Assembly: GCA_003331885.1 (NCBI GenBank)
Contig: QOPZ01000003.1
Location: 1-61,255 of the forward strand
Direction of reading: 5' to 3'
Length of the DNA: 61,255 bases
DNA from: Cryomorphaceae bacterium
Lineage (GTDB): Bacteria; Bacteroidota; Bacteroidia; Flavobacteriales; Flavobacteriaceae
Positions 17,045 through 28,843 of this stretch are shown here, piece after piece. Position 1 is the stretch's first letter; every line of letters starts with the position of its first letter. A model generated the notes under the pieces. It did not search any database. It worked only from the letters and a program-made list of their open reading frames with translations, and was not told where the DNA came from. The position numbers were made by a program, and so were the translations under genes.

Positions 17045-18451
17045 TTAATTTTGATGATCAATTATATCAAGATCTTCATGTCTAAGTATAAAAAATGAGG
17101 TATTTTGAAAACCAAATTTATCATTGTATTCATAATTAAATTTATTTTGCATTAATTTTGTTTCTCCAACATATAGTGAATTTTTTAAAGATTTTGAAAT
17201 AGCTATTCTTAATAATAAATCCTTTATAACATCATATGACTTTATTGATATTCTATCTGGATACTTTCCAAACTTTAATAAAAATTTATTTTGAAATTCA
17301 GTAAATTCATCACTTGAATTAGGTTTTGAGTTTGAGGGGTACATAAAACTTAAATTTCCTAGCTTCTCATAACTTATATTAGAATTTTCATAATTCTCAT
17401 TAGACACAGTTGAAAATAATCTTATTTTTCTTTCATTATTAATTTGTGAATTCAACAAGGACGTAACACTGGATATTAAATTAGATTTTTTGGTCTCTAA
17501 AAAAACCCAGTTTTCTTTATTTGATCCCAATAATGAATCCGTAATCTTAGGATCAACAGAATTGTTAATTTCATTAAGATCTATTATTTCTGCTAAGGGA
17601 AATCTTTTTAATAATTTATTTTTAGATTTTTTGCTCAGTGAATCTGAAATAATCATTGCACATTGATCTTCATTCTTTAATATTAGTTCATCAATTATTT
17701 TAAACATTCTTTCTCTCTTTAAAGAATCATTGGCTACAGGTATTATTGTATTTGAATTTAATGTGATATCATCATAAACTAAGGGTGATACTGAGTTAGT
17801 TTTAAAATTTGTATTAAAAAAAGCATTATAATTTCTATTGATTAGTGGCCCGACTATTAAGTCATATTTATTAAAATCATTACTGTTTTTTAAATTTTTT
17901 ATTTGATCTATTTTATTATCAGTATCATAAACATCTATTTCAACAGAAATATTTTTTTTATCTAATTCATCAGCAGCAAATAATATTCCATTATAAAAAT
18001 TAATAGAAATGGTAGTTAAGTTTTGTTCTTTTAAATATGCGTTTACTTGTTCAGTAGAATCTATTATAATTGATTCAATTTTAAAAGGTGCCATGTAGGC
18101 TATTCTAATAAAGTTCTTTTTAATTTTAATTTCATTAATTTTTGATACAGAATCAATTTCAGTTTCTTTAACAATTTCTTTAGAGAAACTTATAGAAGAT
18201 AGTTTTTTAACTAGTGGGACTATTATTATCTCTTTCTTTCTTAGTTTATTGTTTTTAAGCTCAGGGTTGTATTTTATTATGTCAGCTATTTCAATATCAA
18301 ACTTTTTAGAAATACTGTATAAAGTTTCTTTTTTTTGAACTTGATAATTTATTAATGAATCAAATTTGACTTTATCTATATTATCCTGCGAGTTACAGAA
18401 AAAAGAAATTAAAATTAGAATTTTAAATAAAAAAATATTTTTCATTCCCAT
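17045..18451 (-). CDS. LysM domain plus periplasmic-binding-like (PBP1) protein
   Basis: The N terminus is a signal peptide ([14 protein letters not shown]). Next comes one LysM domain at about residues 35-80 ([16 protein letters not shown], then [10 protein letters not shown]), which binds peptidoglycan. The remaining ~370 residues resemble a type 1 periplasmic-binding/ABC receptor fold, a combination annotated in flavobacteria as PBP1 and LysM protein. Its precise role is unknown; an envelope sensor or lipoprotein-activator role is only an analogy. The start overlaps the end of guaA by ten bases, so the two are coupled. A second ATG two codons in could also start it. Confidence 0.82.
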   Translation of the reverse strand: MGMKNIFLFKILILISFFCNSQDNIDKVKFDSLINYQVQKKETLYSISKKFDIEIADIIKYNPELKNNKLRKKEIIIVPLVKKLSSISFSKEIVKETEIDSVSKINEIKIKKNFIRIAYMAPFKIESIIIDSTEQVNAYLKEQNLTTISINFYNGILFAADELDKKNISVEIDVYDTDNKIDQIKNLKNSNDFNKYDLIVGPLINRNYNAFFNTNFKTNSVSPLVYDDITLNSNTIIPVANDSLKRERMFKIIDELILKNEDQCAMIISDSLSKKSKNKLLKRFPLAEIIDLNEINNSVDPKITDSLLGSNKENWVFLETKKSNLISSVTSLLNSQINNERKIRLFSTVSNENYENSNISYEKLGNLSFMYPSNSKPNSSDEFTEFQNKFLLKFGKYPDRISIKSYDVIKDLLLRIAISKSLKNSLYVGETKLMQNKFNYEYNDKFGFQNTSFFILRHEDLDIIDHQN

Positions 18452-19971
18452 TCGATTGTTGATGGTGGTTTTGAACTAATGTCATAAACTACTCTGTTTA
18501 TACCCTTAACATTATTAATAATTTTATTAGAGACATTTTGAAGAAACTTATATGGAATATCGACCCAATCTGCAGTCATTCCATCTGTAGATGTAACGGC
18601 TCTTAAAACGACACAATTTTCATAAGTTCTTTCATCACCCATGACACCAACAGATTTAACAGGGAGCAATATAACACCAGCTTGCCAAATACTATCATAT
18701 AATCCCTCTTGTTTTAGAGCTTCTATATATATATAATCTGCTTCTTGTAACATTTCAACTTTTTTAGCATTTACCTCACCAAGAATTCTAATTCCAAGAC
18801 CTGGTCCAGGAAAAGGGTGCCTTTTTAGTATTTTTTGCTTTATTTTTAATTCTTTACCAACTTTTCTTACCTCATCTTTAAATAGCATATTTAATGGTTC
18901 AATTACAGAAAGATTCATAAAATCAGGCAGACCTCCTACGTTGTGATGTGATTTAATTGTTGCAGATGGACCCTTGACAGAAATTGATTCAATAACATCT
19001 GGATAAATAGTTCCTTGAGCTAACCACTTTACATTTTCAATTTTCTTTGACTCTTCATCAAAAACATCTATAAAAACTTTTCCAATACATTTTCTTTTTT
19101 CTTCAGGATCAATAATTCCATTTAATTCTTTATAAAATTTTTCTTTAGCATCGATTCCGATCACATTTAAACCCATACCTTGGTATTGTTTTAGAACAGA
19201 TTGAAACTCATTTTTTCTTAAAAGACCATTATCAATAAAAATACACGTTAGTTGATCGCCAATAGCTTTATTTAATAAAACTGCAGCTACAGATGAATCT
19301 ACACCACCTGATAAACCTAAAATTACATTATCCTTTTTGACTTTAATCCTAATATTTTCAATTGCAGAATCTATAAATGAATTAGGTGTCCATGATGCTT
19401 TAATTTTTGCAATTTTCTTTAAAAAATTTTCTAAAATTAACTTTCCATCTTTTGTGTGATAAACCTCTGGGTGAAATTGAATGCCATAAGTTTTTTCATT
19501 ATTAAATTTAAATGCAGCATTCTTAACATCGTTAGTACTACCAATTCTAATAGAGTCTTTGGGTAATTCAACTATAGTATCAGCATGACTCATCCAAACC
19601 TGAGATCCATCAACAACAGAATCAAATAAAATTGATCCTTCTAAAATTGAAATTAGATTTGCTCTTCCATATTCTCTTGAATTAGATAGATCAACACTTC
19701 CTCCATAATTGTGAGCTAAATATTGAGCACCATAACATATACCCAACATAGGAATTTTTGCTTTAATATTTTTTAAATCAATTTTTAAAGAATCATTAGC
19801 TCTAACAGAAAATGGTGAGCCAGACAATATAATTGCGGAATAATTTTCAATTTTATATTTAGAGCTGTTATAAGGAAAAATTTCACAAAAGATATTAATC
19901 TCTCTTACTCTTCTAGCAATTAATTGAGTGTATTGAGATCCAAAATCTAGAATTATTACTTTGTTTGGCAT
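18442..19971 (-). CDS. guaA: GMP synthase (glutamine-hydrolysing)
   Basis: Converts XMP to GMP. The glutaminase domain has [28 protein letters not shown] (catalytic Cys) and [11 protein letters not shown] (His/Glu). The ATP-pyrophosphatase loop is [16 protein letters not shown], followed by the dimerisation domain ending KPPSTIEWE. The start is set at the ATG at 19971 ([13 protein letters not shown], 509 aa). A further ATG at 20007 would add 12 residues and overlap bshC, and the family begins just before the LDFGSQ motif. Confidence 0.97.
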   Translation of the reverse strand: MPNKVIILDFGSQYTQLIARRVREINIFCEIFPYNSSKYKIENYSAIILSGSPFSVRANDSLKIDLKNIKAKIPMLGICYGAQYLAHNYGGSVDLSNSREYGRANLISILEGSILFDSVVDGSQVWMSHADTIVELPKDSIRIGSTNDVKNAAFKFNNEKTYGIQFHPEVYHTKDGKLILENFLKKIAKIKASWTPNSFIDSAIENIRIKVKKDNVILGLSGGVDSSVAAVLLNKAIGDQLTCIFIDNGLLRKNEFQSVLKQYQGMGLNVIGIDAKEKFYKELNGIIDPEEKRKCIGKVFIDVFDEESKKIENVKWLAQGTIYPDVIESISVKGPSATIKSHHNVGGLPDFMNLSVIEPLNMLFKDEVRKVGKELKIKQKILKRHPFPGPGLGIRILGEVNAKKVEMLQEADYIYIEALKQEGLYDSIWQAGVILLPVKSVGVMGDERTYENCVVLRAVTSTDGMTADWVDIPYKFLQNVSNKIINNVKGINRVVYDISSKPPSTIEWE

Positions 19972-19993
19972 TTTCAAAAATACATCAATAAAA

Positions 19994-21595
19994 TTAAATT
20001 TCTGCAATAATTAAATCATTATCAAAAGGTGATATTGATTCATAAATACTATTTATTAAATCATTGCCTTTATAAGAATAAAATTCACTGAAATTTATTT
20101 TTCTCTCTTGAAAAATATTTTCTGGGTAAATTTTATCATAAATTTTTTCGAGTGATTTTATTGTAGTTTTTATATTTCTTTTTTGAAACTTCACAATTTT
20201 TTTCTCTAACGATTCAAGTATAGCAATTTGTTTAGCTTCGCTAGATTTGACAGAACTATTTAAATTTAAATCGATTTTATTTACACTTTCAATTATGTTT
20301 TTATATAAATTTTTTAATTTATTTTTTTCATTGTTTAAACTTATATTCATTTCAATGTTCTGTTCTACAATTTTTTTAACAAAATTATCTTTTGATTGAA
20401 AAAAATCATTTATGTCCATTTTATATCTTTTCATCAATTCAAAATCTCTTTTGTTTAGCATAATTATTGAGTTTCTTAGTGATAATATTGGGAAAGAAAT
20501 ATTATGATAATCAAATAAACTTTTTAGTTGTAGCCAATATGAAATTTCAGCATTGCCTCCAACATAGGATAAATTAGGCAGTATAAATTCTTGATATAAT
20601 GGTCTAAATAGAACATTTGGTGAAAATTGGTTAGAACTATCTTTAATTTTTGAAATAATTTGATCTTTATCAAAAAATACTTTTTTGCCAACTAAAGTAT
20701 AACTGTCATCTGAAAAATCTAATCTGTATCTAATATTATTTTCAATATAAAATAAATTTAATTTCCTTGGATTGACCTGTAATTTTATATCATTAGCATA
20801 TAAATCAATTAATTTTTTATTTGTTTTATTAACCAAATCATAAGTTGAAAAGTTTATAATTTCATCAGTAAATAACTCATTAAATGAAGTTTTAAATTGT
20901 TTGTCATCAGCATCAACTACTACAAGACCATAGTCTTTAAAAAGAGTATGAACAATATTCCTTGTTGATTCTGCCAAGGTTATATTTTTTCCATAAGATG
21001 CTTTAAATAATTCGCATATTTCATTTTTGAATGGCTTACTTTTAAAGTTTTTATCAAGATCTTCAATAACCTTACTTAAATCTGATGGCTTTATTTTACC
21101 TGTACAATAATCTTTAGATTTAGAACTGATTTGATATTTGTAATTATAGGTTTGAAATGATCTAATTTCTTCAAAATCATGATCTTCACTAGCCATCCAA
21201 AAGACTGGAACAAAATTACTTTTTGGATAAAATTTATTTAACTCATCGCTAATTTTAATAGTTTGTAAAATTTTATAAATAAAATAAAGTGGGCCAGTAT
21301 TTAAACATAGTTGATGACCAGTTGTAACTGTATATGTATTATTTTTTCTTAATTTTTTTATAGAATTTGCAACCAAACTCATATCAGAAAAATTTTTGTA
21401 TTGATTGCTTAGCACATTAAATAATAAATCTCTTTGTTTCTTTGAAAAAGATGATCTTTTTTTAATTAGTTTTTTATAACTATCAATTTCATTCTTATGA
21501 GAATAAAAACCATTTAGTTTTTTTGATCGTAGAAAATCCCGGACAATTTTTGAAGTAAATGGGGTGTCAGTAATATCTATTTTCTTTTTTATCAC
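19994..21595 (-). CDS. bshC: Bacillithiol biosynthesis cysteine-adding enzyme BshC (putative)
   Basis: In Firmicutes BshC joins cysteine to glucosaminyl-malate, the last step of bacillithiol synthesis; many Bacteroidetes carry the same family. The 533-aa protein has the HUP-type core motifs [20 protein letters not shown] and [16 protein letters not shown], a distal [20 protein letters not shown], and a long coiled-coil insert near residues 420-490. No bshA or bshB is in the window. It sits between ftsY and guaA with 30- and 22-base gaps. Confidence 0.93.
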   Translation of the reverse strand: MIKKKIDITDTPFTSKIVRDFLRSKKLNGFYSHKNEIDSYKKLIKKRSSFSKKQRDLLFNVLSNQYKNFSDMSLVANSIKKLRKNNTYTVTTGHQLCLNTGPLYFIYKILQTIKISDELNKFYPKSNFVPVFWMASEDHDFEEIRSFQTYNYKYQISSKSKDYCTGKIKPSDLSKVIEDLDKNFKSKPFKNEICELFKASYGKNITLAESTRNIVHTLFKDYGLVVVDADDKQFKTSFNELFTDEIINFSTYDLVNKTNKKLIDLYANDIKLQVNPRKLNLFYIENNIRYRLDFSDDSYTLVGKKVFFDKDQIISKIKDSSNQFSPNVLFRPLYQEFILPNLSYVGGNAEISYWLQLKSLFDYHNISFPILSLRNSIIMLNKRDFELMKRYKMDINDFFQSKDNFVKKIVEQNIEMNISLNNEKNKLKNLYKNIIESVNKIDLNLNSSVKSSEAKQIAILESLEKKIVKFQKRNIKTTIKSLEKIYDKIYPENIFQERKINFSEFYSYKGNDLINSIYESISPFDNDLIIAEI

Positions 21596-21625
21596 TGTGA
21601 TAATTTTTTAAAATATTTCTTGTTT

Positions 21626-22827
<1,202 letters not shown>

Positions 22828-22888
22828 ACACGAAAGTTAGCTATAAAATTTAAAATATGTAAAGTTGGAACTTTAGTAATGTGGTAAT

Positions 22889-23041
22889 TTACTTTTTAGA
22901 CAACCAATCGTTAACTAGATCAGATGGTAAAATTTTTTCTTGAAATATGTAAGCTCCTGATTTTGGACTTTTTACCATTTTAATTGCTTTACTAAGCTTT
23001 TTAGAAGATGTCTGAAGTGTTGCTACGGTCTTTTTCGCCAT
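22889..23041 (-). CDS. DUF4295 small basic protein
   Basis: A 50-aa lysine-rich protein starting MAKKTVATLQTSSKKLSKAI and ending VNDWLSKK. DUF4295 is a Bacteroidetes-specific family that almost always follows rpmB and rpmG, suggesting a ribosome-linked role, though its function is unknown to me. Its ATG begins directly after the rpmG stop codon (no gap). The downstream ftsY start is about 60 bases away, so rpmB-rpmG-DUF4295-ftsY may be one transcript. Confidence 0.93.
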   Translation of the reverse strand: MAKKTVATLQTSSKKLSKAIKMVKSPKSGAYIFQEKILPSDLVNDWLSKK

Positions 23042-23224
23042 TTACTTAATTTCTTTATGGATTGTATATTTCTTTAATATTGGATTAAATTTCTTGAGTT
23101 CTAACCTATCAGGTGAATTTTTCTTGTTTTTAGTGGAAATATATCGAGAAGTTCCTGGTTTTCCAGAATCTTTATGCTCTGTACACTCTAAAATAACTTG
23201 AACTCTATTCCCTTTTTTTGCCAT
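23042..23224 (-). CDS. rpmG: 50S ribosomal protein L33
   Basis: A 60-aa large-subunit protein: [18 protein letters not shown], then [22 protein letters not shown] and a basic tail. It has only one Cys, so it is the zinc-independent (C-minus) form. It lies three bases after rpmB and abuts the DUF4295 gene, the standard Bacteroidetes trio. Confidence 0.96.
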   Translation of the reverse strand: MAKKGNRVQVILECTEHKDSGKPGTSRYISTKNKKNSPDRLELKKFNPILKKYTIHKEIK

Positions 23225-23227
23225 CTC

Positions 23228-23464
23228 TTATAATTTAATACCCTTAGCTTTAGCATCTTTTAAAACAGCTGAAATTCCTTTCTTGTTAATTGTTTTCAAA
23301 ACAGAAGTTGAAACCTTGAGTTTAATCCACTTATCTTCTTCTGGAATATAAAACTTTTTGGAAATAATATTAGCATTAAACCTCCTTTTAGTTTTATTTA
23401 TTGACTTAGAAACATTGTTTCCAAACTGAACTTTTTTTCCTGATATTTGGCAAACTTTAGACAT
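23228..23464 (-). CDS. rpmB: 50S ribosomal protein L28
   Basis: A 78-aa large-subunit protein with the typical start MSKVCQISGKKVQFGNNVS, the KTKRRFNANI centre and the LKVSTSVLKTINKKG end. Only one Cys is seen in the N-terminal motif, so zinc binding is not expected. First gene of rpmB-rpmG-DUF4295. Confidence 0.96.
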   Translation of the reverse strand: MSKVCQISGKKVQFGNNVSKSINKTKRRFNANIISKKFYIPEEDKWIKLKVSTSVLKTINKKGISAVLKDAKAKGIKL

Positions 23465-23518
23465 TTATTGATCTTAGGCATGCAAATAAACAACTTTTTT
23501 ACAGTTTTGGCAAATTTA

Positions 23519-23980
23519 TTACTTCAGATTTTTATAAAGTAGATTGATTGCAAAATCAACTGCATTTTGAATATTTTTAGATCTTTGATCTTTCAATGAA
23601 TATTCCTTTGTAATAATTTTAGAGGGTGTTACAACAGTAATAAATAATCCACCTTTTTTCGAAATTTTGTCAGAATTTTGAGGACCAGCGTTACCTGTTG
23701 TAGATACACTGTAATCTGAATCAAATATTTTCTTTACAGATTTAGCCATTTCTAATGAAATTTCTTTACTTACTGCAGAGAATTTTTTAATTTTCTCAAG
23801 ATCAATTTTTAATAGTTTATTCTTTATTTCATCATTGTAAACAACCAATGAACCTTTAAAAAAGGCTGATGATCCAGGGTTAGAAATTAATTTTGAAGAT
23901 AGGGCTCCTGCAGTTATACTTTCACAAACAGAAATTGTTTTATTATTCTCAATTAAAAAATTATGAATTTTTTTAATCAT
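23519..23980 (-). CDS. pncC: CinA C-terminal domain protein (nicotinamide-nucleotide amidohydrolase type)
   Basis: The 153-aa protein is a stand-alone CinA C-terminal domain. In other bacteria this domain deamidates NMN to nicotinate mononucleotide in pyridine nucleotide salvage. Motifs: CESITAGALSSKLISNPG, FFKGSLVVYNDEIKNKLL and VSTTGNAGP. The N-terminal molybdopterin-like/COG1058 domain found in full-length CinA of many relatives is absent, with the FAH hydrolase gene two bases upstream in its place. It forms a coupled set with that hydrolase and the exonuclease. Confidence 0.88.
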   Translation of the reverse strand: MIKKIHNFLIENNKTISVCESITAGALSSKLISNPGSSAFFKGSLVVYNDEIKNKLLKIDLEKIKKFSAVSKEISLEMAKSVKKIFDSDYSVSTTGNAGPQNSDKISKKGGLFITVVTPSKIITKEYSLKDQRSKNIQNAVDFAINLLYKNLK

Positions 23981-23982
23981 AA

Positions 23983-24594
23983 TTATTTTATTTTAACACT
24001 AAATACCTTTTTTTCTTCAATAAATCCATCCAAAACATCGTTTTCAAATACTTTCCCAACACCATCTGGTGTGCCTGTAAATAATATATCTCCAATCTTT
24101 ATTGTAAAAAACTTTGATGCATTGGAAATTAATTCATCAATCTTCCAAATCATATTTGATGAGTTACTATTTTGGACAGTTTTACCATTCTTTTCAAGTC
24201 TAAAATTTATATTATTAATGTCTTTAAAATCTTTAACATCTAACCAATCTCCAATTAAAGCTGAATTATCAAATGCTTTAGCTACTTCCCAAGGAAGACC
24301 TCTTTCTTTAAACTTTCGTTGAAAATCTCTAGCCGTAAAATCAATTCCTAAACTTATCTTTTCATAATATTTATTAGAAAATTTAGTCTCAATGTGTTTA
24401 CCTAACCTAGAAAACTTTATAATAATTTCAATTTCATAATGAATTTCATTTGAAAATTCAGGGATAAAAAAAGGTTGTTTTTTTTGAATAATTGAAGTGT
24501 CAGGCTTTAAAAAAATAACTGGTTCATTCTCTTTTTTTGAGTTTAACTCTTCAATATGTTTTAAGTAATTTTTACCAATACAAATTATTTTCAT
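23983..24594 (-). CDS. Fumarylacetoacetate hydrolase family protein
   Basis: A 203-aa minimal FAH-fold protein, the family of 2-hydroxyhepta-dienoate isomerases, acylpyruvases and oxaloacetate decarboxylases. Visible are CIGKNYLKHIEEL at the start, EPVIFLKPDTSI, the metal-binding HYEIEIIIKF, LGIDFTARDFQRKFKERGLP, and GDILFTGTPDGVGKV near the end. The substrate cannot be told from sequence; the short form most resembles acylpyruvases. Its start overlaps the exonuclease stop by four bases. Confidence 0.88.
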   Translation of the reverse strand: MKIICIGKNYLKHIEELNSKKENEPVIFLKPDTSIIQKKQPFFIPEFSNEIHYEIEIIIKFSRLGKHIETKFSNKYYEKISLGIDFTARDFQRKFKERGLPWEVAKAFDNSALIGDWLDVKDFKDINNINFRLEKNGKTVQNSNSSNMIWKIDELISNASKFFTIKIGDILFTGTPDGVGKVFENDVLDGFIEEKKVFSVKIK

Positions 24595-25367
24595 TTTAAC
24601 TTGTTATTTAGTTTATTTAATCTTAATTGATTTAGAATTTTTTTAGTGTAATTTGGAAAATCAGATTTTAATATCCAACTAAAATATCCAGGATCATTTT
24701 CAATTACCTTATCTATTTCTTCATTTTTATATTTTCCAAATGAAAAAACTGCTTTGTTCTGATCATTTTCATATATAAAACCTGCTAAATCAATAGATTT
24801 TCTAATTGATGAAAAATCAGAAAGAAAATTAACGTCATTTTTTAATTCGTTATATCTATCTAATTGGGCAAGAAAGACCTCATATGTAACTCTAGTATCA
24901 CTCATTGATGAATGAGCATCTTCATGCTCTTTTCCACAATAAAACTTATATGCAGCAGATAATGTTCTTTTTTCCATTTTATGAAAAATGTTTTGAACAT
25001 CAATAGTTTTTATCTTTGATAAATCAAAGTCAATCTCAGATCTTAACAACTCCTCTGCTAGTAAAGGAATATCAAACTTGTTTGAATTAAAACCAGCTAA
25101 ATCACAGCCTTCAATAAATTCATAAATTTCATTAGAAAATTCTTTAAAATTAGGTTTATCTTTTACCATCTCATCTGTTATTCCATGAATAGCTGAAACA
25201 ACCTTTGGAATTTTAATCTCAGGGTTAATTAACCATGTTTTTGATTCTTCTTGATTATTTGGTAAAATTTTTATTATTGAAATTTCTACAATTCTATCTT
25301 TAACAACATTAACACCTGTTGTTTCAAGATCAAAAAAACATAGTGGACGTTTTAAATTGATTTCCAT
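24591..25367 (-). CDS. DnaQ-like 3'-5' exonuclease
   Basis: A 258-aa DEDD exonuclease. ExoI motif FFDLETTGVN gives the first two acidic residues, NSNKFDIPLLAEEL is ExoII, and HEDAHSSMSDTRVTYE is ExoIII with the His-x4-Asp of the DEDDh group. A C-terminal extension (VFSFGKYKNEEIDKVIENDP) resembles the small domain found in exodeoxyribonuclease X-like proteins. It is shorter than, and not fused to, a polymerase, so it may act in repair or in proofreading in trans. Neighbours are the FAH hydrolase (overlap) and the E2 gene (nine bases). Confidence 0.87.
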   Translation of the reverse strand: MEINLKRPLCFFDLETTGVNVVKDRIVEISIIKILPNNQEESKTWLINPEIKIPKVVSAIHGITDEMVKDKPNFKEFSNEIYEFIEGCDLAGFNSNKFDIPLLAEELLRSEIDFDLSKIKTIDVQNIFHKMEKRTLSAAYKFYCGKEHEDAHSSMSDTRVTYEVFLAQLDRYNELKNDVNFLSDFSSIRKSIDLAGFIYENDQNKAVFSFGKYKNEEIDKVIENDPGYFSWILKSDFPNYTKKILNQLRLNKLNNKLK

Positions 25368-25376
25368 TAGAATTAT

Positions 25377-26660
25377 TTAAATCTCTGAATTACCATCCCA
25401 GTTCTCAATTAACTCTTTTATCCTTTTCAAAAATAAACCTCCAATTGCACCATTTATGATCCTATGGTCAAAACTTAAAGAAATCATAACAATTCTTCTG
25501 ATTCCAATGAAATCTCCTTTATTAGTTTCTATTACTCTTGGAAGTTTTCTAACAGATCCAAAAGCAATTATACCTAATTGAGGCTGATTAATTATTGCCG
25601 TTCCTGTTAAACTTTCAAAAACTCCGATGTTAGTTATTGTAAATGTTCCATCTTTAACATCATCAGGATTTAAATCATTCGATCTAGCTTTTGAAATTAA
25701 GTTATTTGCAGATTTACAAATTCCAACTAAACTAAGCTGATCTGCATTTTTAATTACTGGTACTATTAAATTTCCATTTCCTAAAGCAGTTGCAATGCCA
25801 ATATTTATATTTTTTTTAATAATAAGATTGTTTTCCGAAAGGGTTGCATTTAAGGTTGGGAATTCTCTTAGAGCTTGAGAAACAATTTTAATTAATGGAT
25901 ATGTAATAGTTAATTTAAATTTTTCTTTATTAAAAAAGCTTTCTTTTAATTTTTCTCTCCAAACGAATAATTTTGTAATATCAGCTTCAATAAACATTTG
26001 GGCATGAACAGACTTATTTTTACTGTAAATCATATGATCAGATGTCATTTTTTCAAACCTTGTAAGTTCACGAATTGAGTCAGATTCAGATGAGTTACTA
26101 AAACTGCTAGCATCAAAATTGTAATCAATATTAGATGGTTGATTAAATAATTTTGTTTTTTCTAAATATTGTAATAAATCTTTTTTTGTAAGTCTTCCTT
26201 TTTTACCAGATCCTTTAATGTTTTTTAAATCATCATTACTAATACCTTCTTTTTCGATTATACTTTTTACTAAAGGAGAAAGAAAAGAATGATTATTATC
26301 AGTTTCATTCTCGTTAGTATAAGTAATTTCAGAATCTATTTCACCCTTTTTTTCATTTTGATCTAATAATTCTATGTTTGGTATATTCTCTATTTGTAGG
26401 TCAGATTCATTTTCAGCATCCGAAATCTCAATTACGCAAAGTGTTTCACCAACCTTTACTACATCGTTTATCTCAAAACATTTTTCAATTAAAATCCCAC
26501 TAACATCGCTAGGAACCTCGGAGTCAACCTTATCAGTTGCAACTTCAACTACAAAGTCATCCATATCGATCTTATCACCTATATTTTTTAACCAATTAAC
26601 AATGGTTGCTTCATCTACACTCTCACCCATTTTAGGTAATGTTAAATTATACTTGGTCAT
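25377..26660 (-). CDS. Dihydrolipoamide acyltransferase (E2) of a 2-oxo acid dehydrogenase complex
   Basis: A 427-aa E2 core subunit. Residues 1-77 form a lipoyl domain with the modified Lys in VATDKVDSEVPSD. A linker and a peripheral-subunit-binding domain follow (SPLVKSIIEKEGIS, KGRLTKKDLLQYL). The catalytic acyltransferase domain ends with SLSFDHRIINGAIGG. The active-site motif is HRIING with Asn where Asp is usual, a variant also known in active enzymes. A branched-chain 2-oxo acid complex is the likeliest home, as no pdh or suc genes adjoin. Confidence 0.88.
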   Translation of the reverse strand: MTKYNLTLPKMGESVDEATIVNWLKNIGDKIDMDDFVVEVATDKVDSEVPSDVSGILIEKCFEINDVVKVGETLCVIEISDAENESDLQIENIPNIELLDQNEKKGEIDSEITYTNENETDNNHSFLSPLVKSIIEKEGISNDDLKNIKGSGKKGRLTKKDLLQYLEKTKLFNQPSNIDYNFDASSFSNSSESDSIRELTRFEKMTSDHMIYSKNKSVHAQMFIEADITKLFVWREKLKESFFNKEKFKLTITYPLIKIVSQALREFPTLNATLSENNLIIKKNINIGIATALGNGNLIVPVIKNADQLSLVGICKSANNLISKARSNDLNPDDVKDGTFTITNIGVFESLTGTAIINQPQLGIIAFGSVRKLPRVIETNKGDFIGIRRIVMISLSFDHRIINGAIGGLFLKRIKELIENWDGNSEI

Positions 26661-26697
26661 AATAAAATATAGGAATACAAAAATACCAAAATTAAAC

Positions 26698-27312
26698 CTA
26701 TATTGAAGATTGTTCGAATGGAATTCTCTGAATAATACTTCTTCCTAAGGTGATTTCATCAGTATATTCCAAATTATCACCTATTGAAACACCTCTGGCA
26801 ATTGTGCTAAATTTTATTTTATCTTTTTTAATTTTTCTATATATGTAGTAATTAGTGGTATCTCCCTCCATAGTAGCACTTAAAGCAAATATTACTTCTG
26901 TTACTTCGTCATTTATTACCCTTTCAAGTAAAGAATTAATATTTAACTGATTTGGACCAATACCATCAACAGGTGATATTTTTCCACCTAATACATGATA
27001 CAACCCTTTAAATTGTCCTGTGTTCTCAATCGCCATTACATCACGAATATCCTCAACTACACATATAATTTTTGGATCTCTGTTCAGATTGGAGCATATA
27101 TTACATAATTTTTCATCAGATAAACTTTTGCACTTTTCACAAAAAACAATACTTTCTTTTAGCTCTCTAATTGATTTAATTAATAGATCAATATCTCCTT
27201 TCTCTTTATTTACTAAATGTAAAGCTAACCTAAGAGCTGTACTTTTTCCAATTCCGGGAAGCTTAGATATTTCATCTACAGCATTTGATAGAAATTTAGA
27301 TGAAAGATTCAT
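26698..27312 (-). CDS. recR: Recombination protein RecR
   Basis: With RecO and RecF it loads RecA on gapped DNA. The 204-aa protein has the helix-hairpin-helix [19 protein letters not shown], a four-Cys zinc finger ([16 protein letters not shown]), and a Toprim domain ([28 protein letters not shown]). The order matches the family from end to end. It diverges from the sodium:solute symporter gene. Confidence 0.97.
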   Translation of the reverse strand: MNLSSKFLSNAVDEISKLPGIGKSTALRLALHLVNKEKGDIDLLIKSIRELKESIVFCEKCKSLSDEKLCNICSNLNRDPKIICVVEDIRDVMAIENTGQFKGLYHVLGGKISPVDGIGPNQLNINSLLERVINDEVTEVIFALSATMEGDTTNYYIYRKIKKDKIKFSTIARGVSIGDNLEYTDEITLGRSIIQRIPFEQSSI

Positions 27313-27373
27313 ATTGTAAATATAAGATATTAAGAGTAGTAGAATTAACTATATTTATACATATATAATCTAA

Positions 27374-28843
27374 ATGTCAGAATCATTAATAATTTTTATA
27401 ATTATTTCATATTTTTCTTTGTTATACCTCGTTTCACATTTAACAAAAGGAGAAAGTGATAATAAGACCTTTTTTTCTGGAAATAAAGAGTCTCCGTGGT
27501 ATGTAGTTGCATTTGGAATGGTTGGGGCTTCCCTTTCAGGTATAACTTTTATTTCAGTTCCAGGTGATGTAGGGGCAATTAATTTCACGTATTTTCAGGT
27601 TGTTATTGGATATTTATTTGGCTATATAGTAGTAGCATTTGTCTTATTACCAATTTACTATAAATATAATTTGACATCAATATATGAATATTTAGGTGAT
27701 AGATTTGGAAGAAAATCTCACGTTACAGGTGCATTTTTTTTCTTTATTTCAAGAATTTTAGGAGCTGCTTTTAGATTATTTTTAGTTGCGATTGTATTAC
27801 AAGAATTTGTATTTAATTCTTGGGGTGTCCCATTTGAGTTGACTGTACTAATTTCAATTTTACTAATTTGGATATATACATTTAGGGGGGGAATTAAGAC
27901 TGTTGTTTGGACTGATACACTTCAAACTTTCTTAATGATTCTCTCAGTAATTTTATCTATTTACTTTATTACTACTAGTCTTGAAATTAGTTTTTTAGAT
28001 TATTTAAAATCTGAAGATTTTAATTTTAAGAATAAAATTTTTGTAACAGAAAATTTACTAGAGAAAAATCATTTTATAAAATCTTTTATAGGGGGTGTTT
28101 TTATTACTATTTGTATGACCGGACTCGATCAAGATATGATGCAGAAAAATCTAACATGTAAGTCATTATATGAAGCTCAAAAAAATATGGTTGTTTTTAG
28201 TTTAATATTAGTTTTAGTAACTTTTATTTTTTTAATTCTAGGAGCTCTTTTATTTACTTTTGCTGAGAAAAATGAAGTTTTGATTCCTTTTTTAAATGGA
28301 AGAGAAAATACAGATTTACTTTTCCCCCAAATTGCATTAAATAGTGGATTAGATATTACCTTATCGATAACATTTATGCTTGGGTTAATTGCAGCGGCAT
28401 ATAGCAGTGCTGACAGCGCATTGACTTCACTTACAACTTCATTTTGCATAGATTTTCTGGAAATAGAAAAAAAAAATAATAAAACTCAAAAAAAATTAAG
28501 ATTTTATACTCACATATTAATGAGCTTTATTCTTGTTGTCGTAATAATTGTTTACAAAAACTATTTAAGTACTAGCGTAATTGACAGTTTACTTATTATA
28601 GCAGGATTTACATATGGGCCTTTGCTTGGATTATTTGGATTTGGAATTTTAACAAAATATAAAATTCATGATAATCTATCAATTATAGTATGTCTAATAT
28701 CCGTTTTAATTATTACTTTAATTTTTTATATGCCAAGCGAAATAATTGGTGGTTATAAAATTGGGTATGAGCTATTACCAATTAATGGTCTTATTACCTT
28801 TATAGGACTTTACTTAATTAGAAAGAAGGAAACTACCATTTGA
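27374..28843 (+). CDS. Sodium:solute symporter family transporter
   Basis: A 489-aa inner-membrane protein with about 13 hydrophobic segments. The SSS family pattern is clear: WYVVAFGMVGASLSGITFIS near residue 43, YEYLGDRFGRKSHVTGAFFF, FRGGIKTVVWTDTLQTF, and the AAYSSADSALTSLTTSF stretch that holds sodium-site serines. The substrate cannot be read from sequence. It follows the divergent recR promoter region and its last 11 bases overlap the convergent FabH-like gene. Confidence 0.9.
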   Translation: MSESLIIFIIISYFSLLYLVSHLTKGESDNKTFFSGNKESPWYVVAFGMVGASLSGITFISVPGDVGAINFTYFQVVIGYLFGYIVVAFVLLPIYYKYNLTSIYEYLGDRFGRKSHVTGAFFFFISRILGAAFRLFLVAIVLQEFVFNSWGVPFELTVLISILLIWIYTFRGGIKTVVWTDTLQTFLMILSVILSIYFITTSLEISFLDYLKSEDFNFKNKIFVTENLLEKNHFIKSFIGGVFITICMTGLDQDMMQKNLTCKSLYEAQKNMVVFSLILVLVTFIFLILGALLFTFAEKNEVLIPFLNGRENTDLLFPQIALNSGLDITLSITFMLGLIAAAYSSADSALTSLTTSFCIDFLEIEKKNNKTQKKLRFYTHILMSFILVVVIIVYKNYLSTSVIDSLLIIAGFTYGPLLGLFGFGILTKYKIHDNLSIIVCLISVLIITLIFYMPSEIIGGYKIGYELLPINGLITFIGLYLIRKKETTI

